64,000 nt of DNA from Flavobacterium lotistagni. GTDB lineage: Bacteria > Bacteroidota > Bacteroidia > Flavobacteriales > Flavobacteriaceae. Where the stretch lies: contig NZ_JAAJBU010000014.1 in assembly GCF_011392125.1 (NCBI RefSeq), positions 16,134-80,133 of the forward strand, written 5' to 3'. Position 1 is the stretch's first letter. Each line of letters starts with the position of its first letter. The translations under genes and the position numbers were made by a program. Under the pieces are notes generated by a model. The model ran no database searches and was not told where the DNA came from. It saw only the letters and a list, made by a program, of their open reading frames with translations. Shown here one piece after another: positions 1 to 9,050 of this stretch.

Positions 1-183
1 CAATGCGTCGTATTTGACGAAATTGTAACCGACAATGGTTCCGAAATACCCGAAGCCGGACATCGCCCAATCTGAAGGCAAATCAAGTACGAAGCCGGTG
101 ATTTGAATCAACGCCAAAACTGAAAGCGCCACATGCATGCTGCTTTGCAGGTAAAAATCGAAAAGCCGTTTGAAAATACCCAT
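1..183 (-). CDS. N-terminal part of a membrane protein (cut by window edge)
   Basis: Only the first 61 residues are present. The ATG is at 183 and the frame stays open to the window edge. The visible part starts MGIFKRLFDFYLQSSMHVAL and continues with a hydrophobic stretch (about residues 18-35) and a second glycine/aromatic-rich segment, so it is the start of a multi-pass inner-membrane protein. A UbiA-like prenyltransferase is a guess that fits the start but cannot be shown from 61 residues. It is divergent from gcvP across a 144-bp spacer. Confidence 0.6.
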   Translation of the reverse strand, partial: MGIFKRLFDFYLQSSMHVALSVLALIQITGFVLDLPSDWAMSGFGYFGTIVGYNFVKYDAL

Positions 184-281
184 AACACAAATTTAAACCA
201 AACTGTTAATAAGAAGCCGATTTGGTTAAAAAATTCCCTAAAACGAAAGGTTAAAGACAGCGCTTTTTTGAGAATAATCTA

Positions 282-289
282 TAAATTTG
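282..289 (+). promoter_or_regulatory. -7 promoter element of gcvP
   Basis: TAAATTTG matches the Bacteroidota -7 consensus TAnnTTTG and lies 38 bp before the gcvP ATG. No clear -33 TTTG is seen at the usual 17-23 bp spacing. Confidence 0.5.
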
Positions 290-327
290 TGCATCGAAAA
301 AACACGCTTTATTCCTAGCTACATTTT

Positions 328-3177
328 ATGAAAACAGACGCTTTTGCCTTACGCCACATCGGGCCCAGAGAAGAAGATGTGACCCATATGCTGAAAACCA
401 TCGGGGCCGACTCGATTGACCAGCTCATCTACGAAACTTTGCCTGACGATATTAGGCTTAAAGCGCCGCTGAATTTAGATCCGGCGATGACCGAATACGA
501 GTTCGCCAACCATATTCACGAGTTGGGAAATAAGAATAAAATGTTCCGTTCGTATATTGGTTTGGGTTATCACCAAGCGATAGTTCCGGCGGTCATTCAG
601 AGAAATATTTTTGAAAATCCGGGTTGGTATACGGCTTACACACCTTATCAAGCCGAAATTGCGCAAGGCCGTTTGGAAGCGATTTTGAATTTCCAAACCA
701 TGGTCATTGAACTTACCGGAATGGAAATCGCCAATGCGTCTTTACTAGATGAAGGTACCGCTGCTGCCGAAGCGATGGCGCTGTTGTTCGACGTCCGTTC
801 GCGCGACCAAAAGAAAAACAACGTGAATAAGTTCTTCGTTTCTGAGGAATTGTTGCCACAAACTATATCGGTTTTGCAAACCCGTTCGACGCCAATCGGT
901 GTAGAATTGGTCATTGGAAACCACGAAACCTTTGATTTTTCTGCTGACTATTTCGGAGCGATCTTGCAATATCCGGGCAAATACGGACAAGTTTACGATT
1001 ATGCCGGTTTTATCGCCAAAGCCAAAACCAATGAAATAAAAGTAGCGGTAGCCGCTGACATTTTGAGCTTGGCTTTATTGACGCCTCCGGGAGAAATGGG
1101 CGCCGACGTCGTGGTGGGAACTACGCAACGCTTCGGAATTCCGCTCGGTTATGGCGGGCCGCACGCTGCTTATTTCGCGTCAAAGGAAGAATACAAGAGA
1201 AGCATGCCGGGAAGAATTATCGGCGTAACGGTAGACACCAACGGAAACCGTGCTTTGAGAATGGCTTTGCAAACCCGCGAGCAACACATCAAACGCGACA
1301 AAGCAACTTCGAATATTTGTACCGCACAGGTGTTGCTGGCAGTAATGGCCGGAATGTATGCGGTTTATCACGGACCGAAAGGATTGAAGTATATCGCTAA
1401 GAAAGTACATGCTTCGGTAGCGACTTTGGCCAATGAACTTGAAAAACTCGGATTGTATCAAACCAATACCGCGTACTTTGACACCATTACAGTGAAAACT
1501 GATGCTGCTAAAGTGCGCCAGATTGCGGAACAAAATGGCATCAACTTCAATTATATCGATGCACAGACGATTTCAATTTCGCTCAATGAAACCGTGGGGA
1601 TTGACGACTTGAATGATATCGTTTCGGTATTTGCTTCAGCACTTGGAAAACCCGCGACTACGATTAATGGTTTGCTGGATACTGTGAATTTCCCAAAGAA
1701 TCTGGAAAGAACTTCCACTTTTTTACAACACGAAGTTTTCAATTACCACCATTCGGAAACTGCGTTGATGCGTTATATCAAAATGTTGGAACGCAAAGAT
1801 TTGTCGTTGAACCATTCGATGATTTCGCTCGGTTCGTGTACGATGAAACTCAATGCTGCGGCGGAAATGTTACCGTTGAGCAACCCGCAATGGAACAACA
1901 TTCACCCGTTTGCGCCGCTCGACCAAGCACAAGGTTATCAGGAAATGCTCAAGAAATTAGAGCAGCAACTCAACGTAATTACCGGTTTTGCCGGAACGAC
2001 TTTACAGCCGAATTCAGGAGCGCAAGGTGAATACGCAGGTTTGATGGTCATTCGGGCTTACCACCAATCACGTGGCGATCACCACAGAAATATTGCACTC
2101 ATTCCATCTTCGGCACACGGAACCAATCCGGCTTCTGCTGCGATGGCCGGAATGCAAGTTGTTGTTACGAAAACTTTAGAAAACGGAAACATCGACGTGG
2201 AAGATTTGCGTGAAAAAGCGATTTTACACAAAGATAACTTATCGTGTTTGATGGTGACTTATCCTTCGACCCACGGCGTTTACGAAGCATCAATCATCGA
2301 AGTTACTAAGATTATTCACGAAAATGGCGGTCAAGTATATATGGACGGTGCGAACATGAATGCACAAGTTGGGCTGACCAATCCGGCAACTATTGGTGCA
2401 GACGTTTGCCACTTGAACCTTCATAAAACTTTCGCGATTCCGCACGGTGGCGGTGGCCCAGGCGTTGGACCGATTTGCGTAGCACCGCAGTTAGTTCCGT
2501 TTTTACCGACAAATCCTGTAATTCCGACCGGTGGAAATACTCCGATTACTGCTATTTCAGCAGCGCCTTGGGGTTCGGCTTTGGTTTGCTTGATTTCTTA
2601 CGGATATATTTCGATGCTCGGAGCGGAAGGTTTAACCCAAGCTACTCAGTTCGCGATTCTGAACGCCAACTATATCAAGGAAAAACTCAACGGCCATTAC
2701 GATACTTTGTATACCGGTGAAATGGGCCGTGCCGCACACGAGATGATTCTAGAATGCCGTCCGTTCAAACAAAAAGGCATTGAAGTAACTGATATTGCCA
2801 AACGTTTGATGGATTACGGTTTCCACGCACCGACCGTTTCATTCCCGGTAGCAGGAACGTTAATGATTGAGCCGACCGAAAGTGAAAACCTCGAAGAACT
2901 GGATCGTTTCTGCGATGCAATGATTTCAATCCGTAAGGAAATTGAAGCTGCTTCAGCCGATGAACCGAACAACGTCTTGAAGAATTCACCGCATACTTTA
3001 GCGATGCTCACTGCCGATAGCTGGAATTTTCCTTATACACGTGAACAAGCTGCATTTCCGCTGGATTATATCGCTGAGAACAAATTCTGGCCAACGGTTC
3101 GACGCGCAGATGATGCTTATGGCGACCGCAACCTGATTTGCAGTTGTGCGCCAATCGAAGCTTACATGGAAAAATAA
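328..3177 (+). CDS. gcvP: Glycine dehydrogenase (decarboxylating), P-protein
   Basis: P-protein of the cytoplasmic glycine cleavage system. It decarboxylates glycine with PLP and passes the aminomethyl group to lipoylated GcvH. At 949 residues it is the long single-chain form, with two homologous halves fused. The PLP lysine is in the C-terminal half at K700 (HLNLHKTF), followed by the glycine-rich loop [10 protein letters not shown]. The motif [10 protein letters not shown] near residue 498 opens the catalytic half. The start [15 protein letters not shown] is the usual P-protein beginning. No gcvT or gcvH is next to it, and it is followed by its own terminator. The family call is certain. 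Confidence 0.98.
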   Translation: MKTDAFALRHIGPREEDVTHMLKTIGADSIDQLIYETLPDDIRLKAPLNLDPAMTEYEFANHIHELGNKNKMFRSYIGLGYHQAIVPAVIQRNIFENPGWYTAYTPYQAEIAQGRLEAILNFQTMVIELTGMEIANASLLDEGTAAAEAMALLFDVRSRDQKKNNVNKFFVSEELLPQTISVLQTRSTPIGVELVIGNHETFDFSADYFGAILQYPGKYGQVYDYAGFIAKAKTNEIKVAVAADILSLALLTPPGEMGADVVVGTTQRFGIPLGYGGPHAAYFASKEEYKRSMPGRIIGVTVDTNGNRALRMALQTREQHIKRDKATSNICTAQVLLAVMAGMYAVYHGPKGLKYIAKKVHASVATLANELEKLGLYQTNTAYFDTITVKTDAAKVRQIAEQNGINFNYIDAQTISISLNETVGIDDLNDIVSVFASALGKPATTINGLLDTVNFPKNLERTSTFLQHEVFNYHHSETALMRYIKMLERKDLSLNHSMISLGSCTMKLNAAAEMLPLSNPQWNNIHPFAPLDQAQGYQEMLKKLEQQLNVITGFAGTTLQPNSGAQGEYAGLMVIRAYHQSRGDHHRNIALIPSSAHGTNPASAAMAGMQVVVTKTLENGNIDVEDLREKAILHKDNLSCLMVTYPSTHGVYEASIIEVTKIIHENGGQVYMDGANMNAQVGLTNPATIGADVCHLNLHKTFAIPHGGGGPGVGPICVAPQLVPFLPTNPVIPTGGNTPITAISAAPWGSALVCLISYGYISMLGAEGLTQATQFAILNANYIKEKLNGHYDTLYTGEMGRAAHEMILECRPFKQKGIEVTDIAKRLMDYGFHAPTVSFPVAGTLMIEPTESENLEELDRFCDAMISIRKEIEAASADEPNNVLKNSPHTLAMLTADSWNFPYTREQAAFPLDYIAENKFWPTVRRADDAYGDRNLICSCAPIEAYMEK

Positions 3178-3188
3178 ATATCTTATCA

Positions 3189-3230
3189 AAATCCCAATTT
3201 CGAACCAGAAGTTGGGATTTCTTTTTTTGT
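3189..3230 (+). terminator. Rho-independent terminator after gcvP
   Basis: Perfect 9-bp stem AAATCCCAA / TTGGGATTT (3189-3197 with 3212-3220) followed by CTTTTTTT. It lies between the gcvP stop and the globin ATG, so the globin would need readthrough or its own promoter. Confidence 0.85.
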
Positions 3231-3235
3231 CAAAA

Positions 3236-3613
3236 ATGAAAGACATAGATAATCAGGACGATTTGTATTTGCTGGTAGATGAGTTTTACAAGAAGTTACT
3301 AGCTGACGAAAAAATCAGTTACATTTTCACTGATGTGGTCAAAATCAAGCTTGAAGAACACTTACCTATTTTAGTTACCTTTTGGTCGCAAGCTGTTTTA
3401 GGAACTGGCGGATATACCAAAAATTTGACGCAAATCCATTTGGATGTGAGCGAGAAATCGTATCTATCACCGGAACTTTTTAAGATTTGGCTCGATCATT
3501 TTTACGCCGCTGTCGATGAGAATTTCGCGGGTGAAAAAGCAGAACAGATTAAAACCAATGCTTTGAGTATTGCGACGGTGATGCAGATTAAGATTGCTCA
3601 GAAAAACGCGTGA
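3236..3613 (+). CDS. Group III truncated haemoglobin
   Basis: A 125-residue cytoplasmic globin of the truncated (2-over-2) type, probably binding O2 or NO through haem. Family features visible are the N-terminal helix DLYLLVDEFYKKLLADEKIS, a tryptophan in LVTFW (W50), and a likely proximal histidine H68 in NLTQIHLDV followed by LSPELFKIWLDHF. The frame is open 30 codons further upstream, but that extension runs through the gcvP terminator and the gcvP 3' end, so ATG 3236 (MKDIDNQDD) is chosen. NO detoxification or O2 handling is inferred from the family only. Confidence 0.85.
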   Translation: MKDIDNQDDLYLLVDEFYKKLLADEKISYIFTDVVKIKLEEHLPILVTFWSQAVLGTGGYTKNLTQIHLDVSEKSYLSPELFKIWLDHFYAAVDENFAGEKAEQIKTNALSIATVMQIKIAQKNA

Positions 3614-3736
3614 AAATTATGACATCAATAATTTATTTTGAGTTGTAAACCAGATTCCGCAATTCGCTTTTATTCTTTCGCCGGTTTCGAACTTTGACTG
3701 TTTATAATCGATACCTTCGTTTCAAAATCGTTACCC

Positions 3737-4795
3737 ATGAACATCAAAATCACCGGCTCTGGCAGCTATATTCCGGAAGTCAAAATGAGAAATTCAGATT
3801 TCAGCGAGCATGTTTTTCTTAATGAAGACGGAAGCCCATTTCCCTATTCTAATGATATTGTTGCTAGAAAATTCCAGGAAATTACCGGCATTCAAGAAAG
3901 GCGTTATGCCGAAGCACATCTGCTGACTTCAGATTTGGGTTTTTTAGCTGCCGAAAAAGCCATTGAAAACGCCAATATTGACGCCGAAACTATCGACTAC
4001 ATCATCTTTGCACACAACTTTGGCGATGTCAAGCAAGGCGCGATCCAGTCTGATATTCTACCGAGTTTGGGGACGCGCGTGAAATCCAAACTGAAAATTC
4101 AGAATCCGAAATGTGTGGCTTATGATATTCTTTTCGGTTGCCCGGGTTGGGTGGAAGGTGTGCTGCAAGCCAATGCCTTTATTAAGTCTGGAATGGCAAA
4201 AAGATGTTTGGTGATTGGCGCGGAAACTTTATCTCGCGTGGTGGACATTCATGACCGCGATAGTATGATTTATTCGGATGGCGCAGGAGCCTCAATTTTG
4301 GAAAGCTGCGAAGATAGTGATGGTTTGCTCGCGTACGAAAGCGCTTCTTATACTTATCAGGAAGCGAACTATCTGTATTTCGGGAATTCCTACAATAAAA
4401 ATCTGGATCCGGATGTGCGATACATCAAAATGCAAGGCCGAAAAATTTACGAATTCGCCATTAGCCAAGTGCCCATGGCGATGAAAACCTGTCTGGACAA
4501 AAGCGGAATATCGATCGATGATGTCAAAAAAGTACTGATTCATCAAGCCAACGAAAAAATGGATGAAGCCATCGTGAGTCGGTTCTACAAACTTTACGGA
4601 CGAGAAATGCCCGATAACATTATGCCGATGAGTATTCACCTGCTGGGCAACAGCAGTGTAGCGACTATTCCTACATTATTTGATTTGTTGATTAGAAATC
4701 AAATTCAAGACCATGAAATCCATAAAGACGATATCATCATTTTTGCCTCAGTGGGCGCCGGAATGAACATCAACGCTTTCGTTTATCGGTATTGA
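3737..4795 (+). CDS. 3-oxoacyl-ACP synthase III family protein (KAS III)
   Basis: A 352-residue thiolase-fold condensing enzyme. The KAS III catalytic triad can be read directly: C135 in DILFGCPGW, H269 in VLIHQANEKM and N305 in LLGNSSVAT. It would use an acyl-CoA or acyl-ACP starter and malonyl-ACP. It stands alone, away from fab genes, and has an unusual EDGSPFPYSNDI insertion near residue 30. It is therefore more likely one of the accessory FabH paralogues common in Flavobacteriaceae than the housekeeping FabH. The substrate cannot be read from sequence. A near-consensus -7 (TACCTTCG) lies about 17 bp before the ATG. Confidence 0.85.
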   Translation: MNIKITGSGSYIPEVKMRNSDFSEHVFLNEDGSPFPYSNDIVARKFQEITGIQERRYAEAHLLTSDLGFLAAEKAIENANIDAETIDYIIFAHNFGDVKQGAIQSDILPSLGTRVKSKLKIQNPKCVAYDILFGCPGWVEGVLQANAFIKSGMAKRCLVIGAETLSRVVDIHDRDSMIYSDGAGASILESCEDSDGLLAYESASYTYQEANYLYFGNSYNKNLDPDVRYIKMQGRKIYEFAISQVPMAMKTCLDKSGISIDDVKKVLIHQANEKMDEAIVSRFYKLYGREMPDNIMPMSIHLLGNSSVATIPTLFDLLIRNQIQDHEIHKDDIIIFASVGAGMNINAFVYRY

Positions 4796-4896
4796 AAAAC
4801 AACTCTTATCTTTTTACAAAAAATTTGTAGCCAAAATATCTTTTTGTAAGATTTATACATTATTTTTATTTTATTTTACGCATTTCATCGATTTTT

Positions 4897-4930
4897 TTTG
4901 TTTTTAAACGACAAATCGTCATAGTATTGC
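4897..4930 (+). promoter_or_regulatory. Promoter of first WG-repeat gene
   Basis: TTTG at 4897-4900, then a 22-bp spacer, then TAGTATTG at 4923-4930 (one mismatch to TAnnTTTG). The same layout and flanking words (TTTCATCGAT, CAAATCGTC) recur before the paralogue at 6486. Confidence 0.55.
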
Positions 4931-4971
4931 AGTGTGTTAAAAAACAGAATTAATCCCTAAATCTCAATTTT

Positions 4972-5607
4972 ATGAAAGTAATCTACACTTGTGCTGCCTT
5001 AGCGTTATGCACTTTTTCGTTCGCGCAACAGTTATTCATTGTGAACTCTGACAACAAATTCGGTGTTGTCAATGAAAACGGTGTTGAAATTATCCCCACT
5101 AAATATACTTCAGTCGATGAGTTTGATAAAATTCACCCAAACTGGTCGAAAGTTGGATTAGACAATCTTTACGGATTTATCGACAAAACCGGTAAAATTA
5201 TTATCGAACCAAAATATCAAGAAATTAATGCTTACGGCGTTTTCCATGAAGGTTGGGCATTAGTAAAAAAAGACGGTAAATTTGGTTTTATCGACAATGC
5301 CGGAAAAGAAATTGTGGCTCCGGTTTATGACAAAGTGGGCGCCTTTGGAGATTATGCCAAAGACTGGATGCTCGTAGAAGCCAACGGTTTGAAAGGCTTC
5401 GTAGATAAAGATGGAAACGTAATTGTTCCGATTAAATACACTCAAGTAGACAAGTTCGACAACGTGAGAAAGAACTGGTCACTGGTGAAAGACAGTAAAG
5501 ATAAGCTGGGCTTTATCGACAAAACTGGAAAGGAAGTGATTCCTGTGGTTTACGACAACATCGAAGCTTTTGTGAAGAAACCAACAGCTTTAGCCAACGT
5601 AGACTAA
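4972..5607 (+). CDS. WG-repeat protein, secreted (copy 1)
   Basis: A 211-residue protein with a signal peptide (MKVIYTCAALALCTFSFAQ, cleavage expected near residue 18-19) followed by about four WG (KWG-like) repeats. Each repeat has the pattern KFGFIDxxGKEIVxPxYDxV, spaced about 45-50 residues. Such repeats form small beta units of unknown ligand. It is probably periplasmic or at the cell surface. The paralogue at 6486-7118 is very similar over its whole length and shares the promoter layout, so the pair is a recent duplication. No function is known to me. Confidence 0.85.
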   Translation: MKVIYTCAALALCTFSFAQQLFIVNSDNKFGVVNENGVEIIPTKYTSVDEFDKIHPNWSKVGLDNLYGFIDKTGKIIIEPKYQEINAYGVFHEGWALVKKDGKFGFIDNAGKEIVAPVYDKVGAFGDYAKDWMLVEANGLKGFVDKDGNVIVPIKYTQVDKFDNVRKNWSLVKDSKDKLGFIDKTGKEVIPVVYDNIEAFVKKPTALANVD

Positions 5608-5629
5608 GAAAAATATTGACCTAACTATT

Positions 5630-5661
5630 AAAAGGGATTTCATTTTGGGATCCCTTTTTTT
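5630..5661 (+). terminator. Terminator after WG-repeat copy 1
   Basis: Stem AAAAGGGAT / ATCCCTTTT (5630-5638 with 5650-5658) followed by a T run. Confidence 0.85.
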
Positions 5662-5684
5662 ATTTAAACGCTGTTCGTGTTTCT

Positions 5685-5692
5685 TATATTTG
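5685..5692 (+). promoter_or_regulatory. -7 promoter element of methyltransferase gene
   Basis: TATATTTG is a perfect TAnnTTTG match, 26 bp before the ATG at 5719. Confidence 0.55.
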
Positions 5693-5718
5693 TCGCCTAT
5701 AAACTAATACAACAATAG

Positions 5719-6246
5719 ATGTACGAGAATAGTTTCCCCGTTAAACGCTTTAATCTGACGCTGGCTTTCTTGAAAAAGCACATTCCTACCGATGAAAGAA
5801 TTTTGGATTTGGGTGTAGAAAATCCGTTTTCAGATCTTATGAAAAATGAAGGTTACCAAGTGGAGAATACTACCGGAGAAGATCTCGATGAAGACCAAAG
5901 TGTTTTCTCAGAACAACCTGCTGACGTGGTGACGGCTTTCGAAATTTTCGAACATTTATTGAATCCTTATACTGTTCTGAAAGAAATCAAATCCGATAAA
6001 CTGCTGATTTCAGTTCCGTTAAGATTATGGTTTTCGCCTGCTTACAGAAGCAAAACCGATCCTTGGGACCGCCATTATCACGAGTTCGAGGCTTGGCAAC
6101 TCGATTGGCTTTTGGAGAAAACCGGCTGGAAGATCATCGACCGCCAGCAATGGACCCATCCTGTAAAACAAATCGGGATTCGACCCTTACTTAGACTATT
6201 TACCAATCGATATTATTTGGTGTACGCGGAGCGGCAACAACTCTAG
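5719..6246 (+). CDS. Class I SAM-dependent methyltransferase
   Basis: A short (175-residue) Rossmann-fold methyltransferase. Motif I is ERILDLGVENPFSDLM (about residues 26-41) and the motif II/III acidic region is PADVVTAFEIFEHLLNP (about 71-87), which is the Methyltransf_11/23 style. The family usually has 180-250 residues, so this is compact but looks complete. The W/Y-rich C-terminal half (HYHEFEAWQLDWLLEKTGW) is typical of this subgroup. The substrate is unknown. It sits alone between the two duplicated WG-repeat genes with its own promoter. Confidence 0.75.
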   Translation: MYENSFPVKRFNLTLAFLKKHIPTDERILDLGVENPFSDLMKNEGYQVENTTGEDLDEDQSVFSEQPADVVTAFEIFEHLLNPYTVLKEIKSDKLLISVPLRLWFSPAYRSKTDPWDRHYHEFEAWQLDWLLEKTGWKIIDRQQWTHPVKQIGIRPLLRLFTNRYYLVYAERQQL

Positions 6247-6406
6247 CTTTGACAATACTTTAATTTCACTTTTTTAATATTCACTACTCTCTTTAAGAGG
6301 TGATTGCGATTCTGTTCTCAAAGTCAACTCGATGATTAGTTTATAATTTAAAATTGTAAGTTTTTTACACTTATTTTTTGTTAATTAGTGTATTTCATCG
6401 ATATTA

Positions 6407-6439
6407 TTTGCTTTTCATCGGCAAATCATCGTAATATTG
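6407..6439 (+). promoter_or_regulatory. Promoter of second WG-repeat gene
   Basis: TTTG at 6407-6410, 21-bp spacer, TAATATTG at 6432-6439. It is homologous to the promoter at 4897-4930. Confidence 0.55.
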
Positions 6440-6485
6440 CTGCGTAATAATGAACAAAACATTTAACAAAACTAAATTCAATTCT

Positions 6486-7118
6486 ATGAAAGCAATCTAC
6501 ACCTACGCAGCATTGGCTTTATGCTCGGTTTCTTTCGGGCAAAAATTATTTATCGTCAGCTCTGATGATAAATTTGGGGTTATCAACGAAAATGGCGTTG
6601 AGATCATCCCGACCAAATACAACTCTGTCGATGAGTTTGACAAAGTACACCTGAACTGGTCGAAAGTCGGGCTCAACAACCTTTACGGTTTTATCGACAA
6701 AAAAGGAAAAATCATTGTAGAACCAAAATATGAAGTGATTAACGCCTATGGCACGCTCAACGAAGGCTGGTCATTGGTACAGAAAGAGGGCAAATACGGT
6801 TTTATTGATGATTTAGGTAAAGAAATCGTTCCTCCGATTTACGATAAAATTGGCGGTTTTGGCGACTATGCCAAAGAATGGATGCTCGTAGAAGCCGACG
6901 GTATGAAAGGTTTCTTAGATAAAGAAGGCAACATTATTGTTCCGGTGAAATACGTAGATATCGAGAAATTCGACAAGGTGCGTAAAAACTGGGCACTCGT
7001 GAAAGACCGCAAAGACAAATTAGGATTTATTGACAAAACTGGAAAAGAAGTCATTCCAGTAGTCTATGACAATATCGAAGCATTTAAGAAAAAAGGCGCT
7101 GTTGCCGATTCCAATTAA
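6486..7118 (+). CDS. WG-repeat protein, secreted (copy 2)
   Basis: A 210-residue paralogue of the protein at 4972-5607, with the same signal peptide style (MKAIYTYAALALCSVSFGQ) and the same series of WG repeats ending in KLGFIDKTGKEVIPVVYDNI. The frame extends upstream to an ATG at 6450, but ATG 6486 aligns exactly with the start of copy 1 and puts the signal peptide at the N terminus, so it is preferred. Role unknown. Confidence 0.85.
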   Translation: MKAIYTYAALALCSVSFGQKLFIVSSDDKFGVINENGVEIIPTKYNSVDEFDKVHLNWSKVGLNNLYGFIDKKGKIIVEPKYEVINAYGTLNEGWSLVQKEGKYGFIDDLGKEIVPPIYDKIGGFGDYAKEWMLVEADGMKGFLDKEGNIIVPVKYVDIEKFDKVRKNWALVKDRKDKLGFIDKTGKEVIPVVYDNIEAFKKKGAVADSN

Positions 7119-7138
7119 CCAAATCTATTTTGAACTTG

Positions 7139-7180
7139 AGAGAGGGATTTTCTGACAAAGGAATCCCTCTTTCTTATTTT
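7139..7180 (+). terminator. Terminator after WG-repeat copy 2
   Basis: Stem AGAGGGATT / AATCCCTCT (7141-7149 with 7162-7170) followed by TTCTTATTTT. Confidence 0.8.
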
Positions 7181-7197
7181 ATACCAAAGGTTTTAGC

Positions 7198-7205
7198 TAC
7201 TTTTG
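7198..7205 (+). promoter_or_regulatory. -7 promoter element of glycosyltransferase gene
   Basis: TACTTTTG is a perfect TAnnTTTG match. It overlaps a TTG codon that opens the longest reading frame, which argues that translation really begins at ATG 7224. Confidence 0.6.
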
Positions 7206-7223
7206 GCCCAGAATCAATTGATA

Positions 7224-8075
7224 ATGCAATACTGTTTGATTATTCCGGCGCACAATGAGGCGCAATATATTGGTGCCATGCTGCATTCGGTGGCTCAGCA
7301 AACTTTACCGCCCAAAGCCGTGGTCATCGTGAACGACCATTCTACCGATGCAACATCAACTATTGCTGAAGAATTCGTAAAAAAATATTCGTCTTGGAAA
7401 ATCATTAACAGTACTTCTGCAGCCGAGCACCAACCCGGAAGTAAAGTCATTCGGGCTTTTGAAAAAGGTATAGAAAACTTAAACGAACCCTACGATTTTA
7501 TTGTTAAGCTCGATGCGGATTTGATTTTGCCCGAGCATTATTTTGAAACGATTGCCCGACATTTTCAGTCAGATGCTAGCATCGGCATGGTGGGCGGCTT
7601 TGCTTACATAGAAAAAAACGGTGATTGGGTTTTAGAAAACCTGACCGATAAAGACCATATTCGCGGTGCGTTCAAGGCTTACCGGAAAGAATGTTTCGAG
7701 CAAATCGGCGGACTCAAACCGGCCATGGGTTGGGATACGGTTGACGAACTGCTCGCGAAATTCTACGGCTGGAAAGTAGTTACCGACGATACTTTGAAAG
7801 TGAAACACCTCAAACCCACCGGTGCCAATTACAGTCAAGCGGCACGGTTCAAGCAAGGGGAAGCTTTCTATCGTTTGGGTTATGGTTTCTGGATTACGGC
7901 CATTGCTTCGGCGAAATTGGCCTTGATGAAGAAAAAGCCGCTATTATTTCTAGACTATATTCGAGGTTTTTGGAAAGCCCAATCAGCGCGCCAACCGATA
8001 ATGGTAACACAGGAACAAGCCCGATTCATCCGGCAATACCGCCTCTCAAAAATGAAAGCTAAGGTGCTTGGATAG
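7224..8075 (+). CDS. Family 2 glycosyltransferase
   Basis: A 283-residue cytoplasmic GT-A glycosyltransferase. It starts with MQYCLIIPAHNEAQYIGAML and has the nucleotide-sugar binding VIVNDHSTDAT and the DxD motif in FIVKLDADLILPEHYF (about residues 92-107). An acceptor-side segment GGLKPAMGWDTVDELLAKF follows. Sugar donor and acceptor are unknown; cell-surface glycan or glycolipid synthesis is the usual role. ATG 7224 is chosen because an upstream TTG at 7203 lies inside a promoter element. A dispersed repeat begins 9 bp after the stop. Confidence 0.85.
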   Translation: MQYCLIIPAHNEAQYIGAMLHSVAQQTLPPKAVVIVNDHSTDATSTIAEEFVKKYSSWKIINSTSAAEHQPGSKVIRAFEKGIENLNEPYDFIVKLDADLILPEHYFETIARHFQSDASIGMVGGFAYIEKNGDWVLENLTDKDHIRGAFKAYRKECFEQIGGLKPAMGWDTVDELLAKFYGWKVVTDDTLKVKHLKPTGANYSQAARFKQGEAFYRLGYGFWITAIASAKLALMKKKPLLFLDYIRGFWKAQSARQPIMVTQEQARFIRQYRLSKMKAKVLG

Positions 8076-8084
8076 AAAAGATTG

Positions 8085-8234
8085 CGTGAGGGATGGCAGC
8101 GGCAGCCCACAGGCGGCGTAGCGCAGCGGAGCCGGCGAGGACTTATCTCATTGCGACAATATTATTCAGCGGTATTCGATCAATTCGCTATCGCTCGGGT
8201 CTAGCGAACAGCCCGACCCTTGTGGTCACGCCCA
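8085..8234 (+). repeat. Dispersed repeat family A, copy 1 (150 bp)
   Basis: It begins GCGTGAGGGATGGCAG, has CAGCCC after it, an inner block with GGCGAGGAC and ACAGCCCGACCC, and ends TCACGCCC. Three other copies are at 27476, 60513 and 62692. This is the longest copy because of an internal segment (about 8135-8205) that includes a 21-bp stretch identical to 63682-63702 near the rRNA operon. Confidence 0.85.
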
Positions 8235-8300
8235 AAAAAACCAACAACCCATAACCGAGAACTGACAACTTCTTCCTATTTTAGCGCATATTTAAAAAAT

Positions 8301-9050
8301 ATGATGCTCGTTCGCTATTTATCGCAGATTGGAAAGTACTTTTTGATGTGGAAAGAGATTTTCAACAAACCCACCAAATGGTCTGTGATGCGCACTTTGA
8401 TACTCAAGGAAATCGATGATTTGATTATTGATTCGCTCGGGATTGTGGCTTTTATTTCGTTTTTTGTGGGTGGCGTGGTCGCGATTCAAACCGCGCTAAA
8501 CCTGACCAATCCGTTGATTCCGAAATACCTTATCGGTTTTGCCACGCGCCAATCGGTGATTCTGGAGTTCGCCCCTACTTTCATTTCAATTATTATGGCC
8601 GGAAAAATGGGCTCGTTTATTACTTCAAGTATCGGTACCATGCGCGTGACCGAACAAATCGACGCACTGGAAGTGATGGGCGTCAATTCATTGAATTATT
8701 TGGTCTTTCCAAAAATCATCGCTTTGCAGCTTTTCCCTTTCGTGATTGGAATCAGCATGTTTTTAGGCATTCTCGGCGGCTGGATTGCGGCGGTTTATGG
8801 CGGTTTCGGATCGAGCGATGAATTTATTGGCGGTTTGCAAAAAGATTTTATTCCGTTTCACATTGCTTATGCGTTCATCAAGACTTTTGTGTTTGCCTTG
8901 TTGCTCGCGACAATTCCATCATTCCACGGTTATTATATGAAAGGTGGTGCTCTAGAAGTTGGTAAAGCCAGTACGGTTTCGTTCGTATGGACTTCAGTGA
9001 CAATTATTTTGATGAACTACATTCTTACCCAAATGCTACTCGCATCATGA
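8301..9050 (+). CDS. mlaE: MlaE-type ABC transporter permease
   Basis: A 249-residue inner-membrane permease of the MlaE/YrbE family, which moves phospholipids or other lipids between the inner membrane and the periplasm. Family marks include DDLIIDSLGIVAFISFFVGGVVAIQ, SVILEFAPTFISIIMAGKMGS, and EQIDALEVMGVNSLNYLVFPK with the conserved glutamate region. The frame is open to 8220, but that stretch runs into the end of repeat A, so MMLVRYLSQIGKYF at 8301 (or 8304) is chosen. Its stop overlaps the ATG of the ATPase (ATGA), so the two are translationally coupled. No MlaD is next to them. Confidence 0.9.
   Translation: MMLVRYLSQIGKYFLMWKEIFNKPTKWSVMRTLILKEIDDLIIDSLGIVAFISFFVGGVVAIQTALNLTNPLIPKYLIGFATRQSVILEFAPTFISIIMAGKMGSFITSSIGTMRVTEQIDALEVMGVNSLNYLVFPKIIALQLFPFVIGISMFLGILGGWIAAVYGGFGSSDEFIGGLQKDFIPFHIAYAFIKTFVFALLLATIPSFHGYYMKGGALEVGKASTVSFVWTSVTIILMNYILTQMLLAS

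Noticed and set aside
7203..7223. TTG start for the glycosyltransferase
   Set aside because: The TTG is part of a perfect -7 promoter element, and the conserved family start is at ATG 7224.
8220..8300. N-terminal extension of the MlaE-like permease
   Set aside because: It reads through the end of a dispersed repeat and short-repeat DNA, so it is not protein-like.
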